Below, piece after piece: positions 1 to 4,432 of a stretch of 6,811 bases of DNA (its first letter is position 1; each line of letters starts with the position of its first letter). Under the pieces are notes generated by a model, which was not told the origin of the DNA, made no database searches, and saw nothing but the letters and a program-made list of their open reading frames with translations. The DNA comes from Candidatus Peregrinibacteria bacterium (GTDB lineage Bacteria; Patescibacteriota; Gracilibacteria; Peribacterales; Peribacteraceae): positions 1 to 6,811 of the forward strand of contig VGKZ01000058.1 in the NCBI GenBank assembly GCA_016866815.1, read 5' to 3'. The position numbers were made by a program, and so were the translations under genes.

Positions 1-114
1 GAGCTTCACGTTGAGCAGGGTCTGCAGGAGCGCTGAGGAAAAGCCCCACATGCGCAGTTGCCGTTCCTTCTTTGTGATGGCCCATGCTTTGGCGATGATC
101 TCGCGGGGAGTCAT
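1..114 (-). CDS. N-terminal fragment of a putative membrane protein, cut by the left window edge
   Basis: The reading frame opens with ATG at 112-114 and stays open to base 1, giving 38 residues beginning MTPREIIAKAWAITKKER. An N-terminal amphipathic stretch with basic residues, followed by W-G-F and a hydrophobic run (about residues 23-35), is a common opening for polytopic membrane proteins of small-genome bacteria, but I cannot name the family. It starts only 6 bases after the stop of the LCP gene on the same strand, so the two are almost certainly co-transcribed and perhaps translationally coupled. The six bases before the ATG (CTCGTC) contain no Shine-Dalgarno sequence, and the bases before those are a seven-base repeat array. 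The function is unknown; the envelope context is suggestive only. Confidence 0.6.
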   Translation of the reverse strand, partial: MTPREIIAKAWAITKKERQLRMWGFSSALLQTLLNVKL

Positions 115-120
115 GACGAG

Positions 121-148
121 TTATTGGTTATTGGTTATTGGTGATTGG
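121..148. repeat. Heptanucleotide tandem array, unit TTATTGG, overlapping the LCP stop codon
   Basis: Three perfect copies of TTATTGG (121-127, 128-134, 135-141) are followed by one variant TGATTGG (142-148). On the minus strand this reads CCAATCA then CCAATAA three times. It provides the last residues (SPITNNQ) and the TAA stop of the LCP gene, and ends 6 bases before the next gene's start. Confidence 0.9.
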
Positions 149-1668
149 GTTGAAGTGAGATTTTGCATGAGATCCTGTATTGGTACATAGCGGTAGTCTT
201 TGCCGAGGAGGATGGTAATACGGGAGCGCTGTGCCGGAGCAAAGTTCTCCGGGGCGGGACCCGTCGGCAGTCCCAGGAGTTTCACGAAGAAATCCATCGC
301 CGGGTCGGGTTCCGGGGAGACGAGGATCAGGGAAGTGTCCTGTTTGCCCGAATCTGCGTTCTCCGTCCTCTCTACCGTGAATCCGTACCGTACGAGCTCG
401 TTGCTCAGGCGTCGTGCCGTGCCCGGAGCCGCTCCTGCATTGAGTACGGCAAAGGTAGGCTTGGCCAGATGGATATTGCGGTGTTCTGCCAGCAGTGTCG
501 TGAATGTTTTTATCTGTTTCCAGGTTACCGGAAATTCGGGGATAGATACCGGAAGCAGTACGGCGGCACCTTCGAATTGGTCGCGCGGAGGCGTGTAGAG
601 GAAACCGCCCGGCTCGATGTAACTGTCGTAGAGCGCATTGCGGTCATTGAGTTGCAGCGAGAGGATCTTGTCCTTTTCGATGGATTCGGCGGCAGCTGCA
701 AGACCGAGAATCTCGCGGACGGTCAGAGTGGTTTCGCTGTGTTCCGAAACGATGGAGAAGAGGGAGGTGATCGCCCCCGCGTTGCGCAGCATACCCTTTT
801 CCCGCGCCTGATCCGCGAGCGCGGAGAGTAGCTGCTGCTGTCGTGCGGAACGGCCGAAATCACTCGACGTGTGTCTGCTTCGTGCGTACTTCAGAGCAGT
901 TTCCCCGTCGAGATGCCGCATGCCCGCCTTCAGGACAAAAGGCTCAAATCCGTACGTTGTATTCGGGTATTCGGGATCATCTATATCGTAGGGAACGTCG
1001 ATATCCACCCCGCCCAGCGCATCCACTGCTTTGACGAAACCGATGAAGTCCACCTTCACGGCATGGTGAATCTCCATACCGAGCGAGCGGCCGATTTCCA
1101 TCGAGAGCTCACGGATGGCTGCGGAAGATGCCTCTTGTTCATCCATGCCCTTCTGGAATCGCAGGTAGCTCTTGTAGTCGCGGTAGAACGTATTGAGTTT
1201 CCCCTTACCCATTTTCTCCGTACTCAGGAAGTAGAGATCGCGCGGGAGAGAGAGCAGGACCGCGCTCCTGGTTTTCGGGTCGATGCTGCCGATCATGACG
1301 GTATCGGTCAGATCTTTTCCATCATGATCTTCGTCGCCTTGACCCATGAGGAGGATATTCGTGTATCCGTGTTCATCCGTTGGCGGAGGCGTCCCTGCTA
1401 CTCCCATCATCTCCGTCACACCGACGCCGCTGACCATCATGACCGCACGGACGACACCTGCAAGCAAGAGAAGCGCGGCGAGCGTGGCGATGAGCACGGT
1501 GAGAACGCGCTTGAGTGCGCCGATACGTCTGATGCGTTTCTGAGCGGCTTTCCATGAACAGTACCAGGCGACGAGAGGCCGCACGATGGTGATTGTCGCT
1601 GCGATGGTTCCTGCCCAACGTTTGAGCAGGCTGGGTTTTCGTTCGAGGGGACGTACGTTGAATGACAT
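121..1668 (-). CDS. LytR-CpsA-Psr (LCP) family protein with C-terminal LytR_C domain
   Basis: LCP proteins are membrane-anchored phosphotransferases that move undecaprenyl-linked polymers (teichoic acids, capsule, arabinogalactan) onto the cell wall. The 515-residue product has a long basic cytoplasmic N-terminus, a transmembrane helix at about 53-77, and an LCP catalytic domain at about 103-285. Visible family motifs are L-T-D-T-V-M with D122, S-L-P-R-D with R143 and D144, the V-D-A-L-G-G-V-D segment near 215-222, and the Y-A-R-S-R...D-F-G-R-x-x-R-Q-Q block at 261-279. A LytR_C-like domain follows at about 403-490 (VLNAGAAPGTARRLSNEL). ATG at 1666-1668 is the first start after an in-frame TAG at 1726-1728. 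A weak GGAAG lies 7 bases upstream, the closest thing to a Shine-Dalgarno in the window. The last seven residues plus the stop are encoded inside a heptad repeat array, so the extreme C-terminus looks accidental. The polymer it transfers is unknown. Confidence 0.93.
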   Translation of the reverse strand: MSFNVRPLERKPSLLKRWAGTIAATITIVRPLVAWYCSWKAAQKRIRRIGALKRVLTVLIATLAALLLLAGVVRAVMMVSGVGVTEMMGVAGTPPPTDEHGYTNILLMGQGDEDHDGKDLTDTVMIGSIDPKTRSAVLLSLPRDLYFLSTEKMGKGKLNTFYRDYKSYLRFQKGMDEQEASSAAIRELSMEIGRSLGMEIHHAVKVDFIGFVKAVDALGGVDIDVPYDIDDPEYPNTTYGFEPFVLKAGMRHLDGETALKYARSRHTSSDFGRSARQQQLLSALADQAREKGMLRNAGAITSLFSIVSEHSETTLTVREILGLAAAAESIEKDKILSLQLNDRNALYDSYIEPGGFLYTPPRDQFEGAAVLLPVSIPEFPVTWKQIKTFTTLLAEHRNIHLAKPTFAVLNAGAAPGTARRLSNELVRYGFTVERTENADSGKQDTSLILVSPEPDPAMDFFVKLLGLPTGPAPENFAPAQRSRITILLGKDYRYVPIQDLMQNLTSTQSPITNNQ

Positions 1669-1738
1669 GGTGGAACTTCCGGTGCGGAAGAATAGGGATA
1701 GCGTACAGAAAAGCCCATTTCCCTCCTAGTGTATTTTC

Positions 1739-1757
1739 GTCCATCTCCATGGTGGAC
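1739..1757. promoter_or_regulatory. Inverted repeat, possible operator for the LCP gene
   Basis: The 19 bases form a stem of seven pairs (GTCCATC / GGTGGAC region with one G-T wobble) around a five-base loop and contain CCATGG near the centre. The element lies directly next to the TACAAT box at 1759-1764, so it would overlap the predicted transcription start of the LCP operon. No T-run follows on either strand, so a regulatory site is likelier than a terminator. The regulator is unknown and chance cannot be excluded. Confidence 0.3.
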
Positions 1758-1758
1758 G

Positions 1759-1764
1759 ATTGTA
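1759..1764 (-). promoter_or_regulatory. Candidate -10 box (TACAAT) for the LCP operon
   Basis: On the minus strand TACAAT differs from the TATAAT consensus at one base, and is preceded by an overlapping CACAAT. No convincing -35 hexamer is found 16-18 bases upstream, where the heptad array lies. The predicted leader to the ATG at 1668 would be about 84 bases. The same hexamer occurs upstream of three other minus-strand genes, which supports the call. Confidence 0.4.
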
Positions 1765-1773
1765 TTGTGGGTA

Positions 1774-1815
1774 AGTAGTACGTAGGCAGTAGTACGTAGG
1801 CAGTAGTAAGTAGGC
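1774..1815. repeat. Tandem array, 14-base unit built from two heptads, in the divergent LCP / dehydrogenase promoter region
   Basis: Units are AGTAGTACGTAGGC at 1774-1787 and 1788-1801 and AGTAGTAAGTAGGC at 1802-1815. Each 14-mer splits into two related heptads (GTAGTAC/A and GTAGGCA), so the underlying period is seven. The array sits between the two divergent genes, and its last TAGGCA could act as a -35 element for the plus-strand gene. Confidence 0.92.
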
Positions 1816-1839
1816 AATCGTTGTTCGAGCTTCTACACT
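1811..1839 (+). promoter_or_regulatory. Candidate promoter of the dehydrogenase gene
   Basis: TAGGCA (1811-1816, four of six matches to TTGACA) is followed by a 17-base spacer and TACACT (1834-1839, four of six matches to TATAAT). The -35 half lies in the last repeat of the tandem array. The start of transcription would fall near 1846, giving a leader of about 22 pyrimidine-rich bases with no Shine-Dalgarno sequence. The match is moderate. Confidence 0.35.
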
Positions 1840-1867
1840 ATCCCTGTTTCCTATTCCATTTCCTTCT

Positions 1868-2845
1868 ATGACTTCCACTCTCTTTCTCCAGGTTGATACC
1901 GAAGATCGCGTACAGGTCGCGAAGCACTTTCCCGATGCTGTGATCGTGGAAGGTGTTCCTGCCGATGTTGTAGCGGTTTGTGCGGGTGCCGAGGTGATCA
2001 GCACGTTTCTCGGTGTGAAGTTTGATGCCGCACTGCTTGCGAAGCTGCCGAAGCTGAGACTGCTCTGCACGAGGAGCGTCGGGTGCGATCATATCGACAT
2101 TTTCGCATGCAAAAGCCGTGGAATTACAGTCTGCACTGTGCCCGATTACGGTTCGCACGTCATTGCGGAACATGTGTTCGCGTTGCTGCTCTCGAAGCTG
2201 CGTCACATTCCCGAAGCGGACAGGAAAGTGGAGTCGGGGGAGTTCGACTATCACGGACTCCGCGGCATTTCCCTCCGCGGGAAGACCATAGGCATTGTCG
2301 GTACGGGAAAGATCGGACGGAGAGCCGCGCAGATCGCCCGCGGTTTCGGGATGAATATCCTCGCCGTCGACCGTTGCCGCACAGTGGAGCTGGAGCAGGA
2401 CTTCGGCGTGCGATACGTGGAGATGCAGGAACTTCTGCAGACGTCCGATATCATCACGCTGCACGTTCCTTCCCTGAAGGAGACCCATCACATGATCGAT
2501 GCAAAGGCGTTTTCGGCCATGAAGGACGGTGTTGTACTGGTGAATACCGCGCGCGGGGATCTCATCGATTCCGGTGCCTTATTGAAGGCTTTGCAAAGCG
2601 GAAAAGTCCGATACGCTCTCCTGGATGTCCTGGAGCACGAACGCAACTTCGCCGAGCATAAAGATCTCATCGGCCACCCGAATGTCGTCGTCACGCCGCA
2701 CATCGCGTTCTATGCCGAGGAGAGCATGACGAACATGTACGAGGATTGTTTCCACTCGATCGATCAGTGGCAGCGAGGAGAGACGCCAGAACATGTCGTG
2801 AAACCGCCGACCGTAGTGTGTGATTTGAAGGGTGTCCGAAAATAG
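1868..2845 (+). CDS. D-isomer-specific 2-hydroxyacid dehydrogenase, NAD-dependent (D-lactate dehydrogenase-like)
   Basis: The 325-residue product has the full two-domain architecture of the family that reduces 2-oxoacids to D-2-hydroxyacids in the cytoplasm. The catalytic/substrate domain covers about 1-100 plus the C-terminus, and a Rossmann domain covers about 100-280. The dinucleotide loop is G145-T-G147-K-I-G150, and the acidic D168 at the end of the second strand suggests NAD rather than NADP. The catalytic set is in place: R229 (NTARGDLID), E258 (29 residues later, as usual in the family) and H278 (TPHIAFYAEES). The PHxAFYxEES form and the overall layout lean towards the D-lactate/D-hydroxyisocaproate branch rather than phosphoglycerate dehydrogenase, and there is no ACT domain. 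The exact substrate cannot be fixed from sequence; D-lactate formation for NAD recycling is plausible in a fermentative cell. It is the only plus-strand gene. The ATG at 1868 follows a pyrimidine-rich leader without Shine-Dalgarno. Confidence 0.92.
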   Translation: MTSTLFLQVDTEDRVQVAKHFPDAVIVEGVPADVVAVCAGAEVISTFLGVKFDAALLAKLPKLRLLCTRSVGCDHIDIFACKSRGITVCTVPDYGSHVIAEHVFALLLSKLRHIPEADRKVESGEFDYHGLRGISLRGKTIGIVGTGKIGRRAAQIARGFGMNILAVDRCRTVELEQDFGVRYVEMQELLQTSDIITLHVPSLKETHHMIDAKAFSAMKDGVVLVNTARGDLIDSGALLKALQSGKVRYALLDVLEHERNFAEHKDLIGHPNVVVTPHIAFYAEESMTNMYEDCFHSIDQWQRGETPEHVVKPPTVVCDLKGVRK

Positions 2846-2943
2846 GTATTGGCATTCGATGTTCCATTCGGCAGTCGCGATTCTCAACCGCGTACGTCTG
2901 CAGGTAGGCTACCCACAGGGGCAGTAAGCGTGGGCAGGCTTGT
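2846..2943. other. Convergent intergenic region without a clear terminator
   Basis: These 98 bases separate the ends of the plus-strand dehydrogenase and the minus-strand acyltransferase. They hold a near-palindrome GGTAGGCTACC (2903-2913) and a five-pair stem CCCAC/GTGGG (2912-2916 with 2930-2934), but neither is followed by a T-run. A further small hairpin, GTTCAT-AGA-ATGAAC, spans 2942-2956 over the acyltransferase stop. No gene is seen. Confidence 0.5.
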
Positions 2944-3609
2944 TCATAGAATGAACGATAACATTCCGATGATCACCGGTTGATGGAGCAGGTAGATCAG
3001 GAGCGTGTGGCGGCCGGGGAGAGTGAGGAGGCGGATTATTGGTGACGGGTTATTTCTCATGCGTATCACAGAAGTGAATCCGAAGCCGTATCCGATCAGT
3101 GCCACACCGAACCACGGGAGCAGAGGATAGTAATCGAGCGTTGCGAAGAATGGCGGCGGGAAGCCCAAAGGGAGCAGCAGTGACGTATGGACGGTCGTGC
3201 CGGCGAAGAGGTTGCCGGCGACAATGATGAGAATGCCGAGGGGGACAGTGAGGGCGCGGAGCGGTTTGAGCAGTTCGAGCAGCAGTACGGTGAGGGCGAT
3301 GCAGTGGAGAATGCCGAAGCGAACGTAGGTTTCCGGATCCCACATGTACGTTGCCGCCGTGACGAGCGCGGCCGCAGCCGCGATGGTGAGTGTCCGCTTG
3401 TACGGATGTGTTGTGAGGTGGGTGGTTATGCCGGCGATGCCGATGAAGATGGTGGCCGTGAGGAGCCGCAGGACATCCCATCCTCCCCGAAAGACATCGA
3501 TATCCCATCCGTACATCGTCTGCAGATCGAAGGCGATGTGAAAGACGATCATGAGGATGATCGCCAGGGTCCGGAGGAGGTCGATGGCGACTATACGTTG
3601 AGTGGACAT
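2944..3609 (-). CDS. DUF1624 / HGSNAT-like membrane acyltransferase
   Basis: The 221-residue polytopic protein shows the hallmark blocks of the DUF1624 (heparan-alpha-glucosaminide N-acetyltransferase catalytic domain) family. These are R-I-V-A-I-D-L-L-R with a following V-F-H-I-A-F-D-L (R5, D10, H24, D28), R-F-G-I-L-H-C-I-A-L (97-106), D-Y-Y-P-L-L-P-W-F-G (159-168) and G-R-H-T-L-L-I-Y-L-L-H-Q-P (199-211). About six or seven membrane helices are visible. In the human member the enzyme passes acetyl groups from cytosolic acetyl-CoA across the membrane to a sugar amine; for the short bacterial forms a role in acylating envelope glycans is inferred, not shown. The ATG at 3607-3609 directly follows a heptad array with no Shine-Dalgarno sequence. 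The gene ends with TGA, converging on the dehydrogenase. The length is typical of short bacterial members. Confidence 0.88.
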   Translation of the reverse strand: MSTQRIVAIDLLRTLAIILMIVFHIAFDLQTMYGWDIDVFRGGWDVLRLLTATIFIGIAGITTHLTTHPYKRTLTIAAAAALVTAATYMWDPETYVRFGILHCIALTVLLLELLKPLRALTVPLGILIIVAGNLFAGTTVHTSLLLPLGFPPPFFATLDYYPLLPWFGVALIGYGFGFTSVIRMRNNPSPIIRLLTLPGRHTLLIYLLHQPVIIGMLSFIL

Positions 3610-3670
3610 TTCGGGATTCGGGATTCGGGATTCGTGATTCGGGATTCGGGATTCGGGATTCGGGATTCGA
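3610..3670. repeat. Heptanucleotide tandem array, unit TTCGGGA, forming the acyltransferase leader
   Basis: Eight complete heptads run from 3610 to 3665, all TTCGGGA except the fourth (TTCGTGA, 3631-3637), followed by the partial copy TTCGA. Read in the direction of the acyltransferase gene the unit is GAATCCC. The array touches the start codon on one side and lies 2 bases from the TACAAT box on the other. Confidence 0.97.
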
Positions 3671-3672
3671 TT

Positions 3673-3681
3673 ATTGTATCA
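3673..3681 (-). promoter_or_regulatory. Extended -10 promoter (TGATACAAT) for the acyltransferase gene
   Basis: On the minus strand TG-A-TACAAT fits the extended -10 pattern (TGN before the hexamer), which can work without a good -35; none is seen 16-18 bases upstream. Transcription would start near 3666, so the 5' leader of about 57 bases would be almost entirely heptad repeats. Confidence 0.5.
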
Positions 3682-3705
3682 AGTTCTTCACCATTCCTTG
3701 CGTAT

Positions 3706-3733
3706 GAATGACGGATCACAGATCACGAATCAC
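3706..3733. repeat. Degenerate heptad array, consensus RRATCAC, across the stop codon of the CPVC membrane protein
   Basis: Four consecutive heptads can be read: GAATGAC (3706-3712), GGATCAC (3713-3719), AGATCAC (3720-3726) and GAATCAC (3727-3733). The TGA stop of the upstream gene (3723-3725) lies inside the third unit. Confidence 0.75.
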
Positions 3734-4157
3734 CCGTTTTCGGCCAGAGCATCACCATGCTCACAGAGAGCAGCATGATGGTAATCAACCGCAGGAGCGG
3801 AAGATATGGCGCAAGTAGTGCCAAGCTGAAGCCGATACCGAAGAGTGTTGCCGGCAGGAGGAGACACACAGGGCAGAGGAGTGTGATGACGCCCAGCGCT
3901 CCGGCGATGCTAGATGCATTGCGAGCTCCCACGGGGCACGTACCCTTTTTCCTCCGGTAACCGACGAGTCCGGCTGCCAGGGACAACAGGACGATGATGA
4001 GTACGGTGTAGAGAATATCCCATGACGTCGGCGGCGGTCGTGAAAGGCTCCAGACGATCGTTCTGAATGCTCCCAATTCCCACGCGAAGAAAACGCTGCA
4101 GAGCGCAGCTACGGAAAGAGACCAAACCCGGAATGTCGTATCACCGAGGAATCGCAT
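3723..4157 (-). CDS. Small polytopic membrane protein with a CPVC motif, function unknown
   Basis: This 144-residue protein has about four hydrophobic segments (near 12-30, 46-66, 85-113 and 118-137). A basic loop Y-R-R-K-K-G-T-C-P-V-G lies between the second and third. Cysteines are C20, C74, C95 and C98. C95-P-V-C98 sits inside the third hydrophobic segment (TLLCPVCLLLPATLFGIG), and C74 lies in the loop just before that segment. An intramembrane CPxC pair occurs in thiol-redox and in soft-metal transport proteins, but I recognise no specific family; a weak resemblance in layout to MerT-type transporters is not enough to name it. It begins 3 bases after the stop of the cysteine-rich small protein, so the two are co-transcribed and probably work together. 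The final residues are encoded within a heptad array. Confidence 0.8.
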   Translation of the reverse strand: MRFLGDTTFRVWSLSVAALCSVFFAWELGAFRTIVWSLSRPPPTSWDILYTVLIIVLLSLAAGLVGYRRKKGTCPVGARNASSIAGALGVITLLCPVCLLLPATLFGIGFSLALLAPYLPLLRLITIMLLSVSMVMLWPKTGDS

Positions 4158-4160
4158 CGT

Positions 4161-4388
4161 TCACGATTGTGACGCCCCTTGGCAGCCGGGGCAATGCTTG
4201 CAGTTGCCGTTCTTGCAGTCGACGTTCTTATCGCACTCGCCGTTCGCACAGGCCTGCGTATTCGGGCAGAAGTAACCGGCGGTTGCTGTGGCACCTACGC
4301 GGTGGATTTGGAACACGTAGCCGAGGACCATTCCCGCGATGACGAGAGAGACGGCAAGCCAGGGCGAGCGTTTCAACGATTCCAACAT
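4161..4388 (-). CDS. Membrane-anchored cysteine-rich mini-protein, function unknown
   Basis: The 75-residue product has a short basic N-terminus (K6, R7), one hydrophobic segment at about 9-26 and then an external cysteine-rich tail. The seven cysteines are C41, C47, C52, C58, C63, C66 and C69. The tail contains a duplicated C-x-N-G-x-C element (47-52 and 58-63) followed by C-x2-C-x2-C. This looks like a metal-binding or disulfide-rich domain outside the membrane, but no known family is recognised. The ATG is at 4386-4388, and the predicted transcription start of the adjacent promoter falls at this codon, so the mRNA may be leaderless. The next gene (CPVC membrane protein) follows after 3 bases. 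Although small, its clear membrane anchor, spaced cysteines, tight linkage and own promoter make it a real gene. Confidence 0.78.
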   Translation of the reverse strand: MLESLKRSPWLAVSLVIAGMVLGYVFQIHRVGATATAGYFCPNTQACANGECDKNVDCKNGNCKHCPGCQGASQS

Positions 4389-4394
4389 ACGGTC

Positions 4395-4423
4395 ATTGTA
4401 GCATCAGAATGTTATTTCGACAA
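4395..4423 (-). promoter_or_regulatory. Promoter for the cysteine-rich / CPVC gene pair, likely leaderless
   Basis: On the minus strand TTGTCG (4418-4423, four of six to consensus) is followed by a 17-base spacer and TACAAT (4395-4400, five of six). Initiation 6-8 bases downstream falls on or next to the ATG at 4386-4388. It is the best-matching promoter in the window and occupies the 44-base gap behind the secreted-protein gene. Confidence 0.6.
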
Positions 4424-4432
4424 GTTCGCGGG

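Noticed and set aside
871..1557. Long plus-strand open frame of 228 codons opposite the LCP gene
   Set aside because: The minus strand encodes a clear LCP protein with conserved motifs over the same bases. The plus-strand translation has no recognisable domain and is a typical antisense shadow in GC-rich DNA.
1868..2845. 3-phosphoglycerate dehydrogenase (serA)
   Set aside because: The product lacks a C-terminal ACT domain and no serine-pathway genes are nearby. The PHxAFYxEES motif fits D-lactate-type enzymes better, so no gene symbol was given.
2942..2956. Hairpin GTTCAT-AGA-ATGAAC as a terminator for the acyltransferase gene
   Set aside because: The stem has only six AT-rich pairs, overlaps the stop codon and is not followed by a T-run on either strand.
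3610..3670. Possible CRISPR array
   Set aside because: Units are seven bases long and contiguous, with no spacers, and no cas genes are present.
3723..4157. Assignment of the CPVC protein as a MerT-type mercury transporter
   Set aside because: Only the position of a cysteine pair near a membrane segment is similar. MerT has adjacent cysteines in its first helix, and no MerP or MerR gene is nearby.
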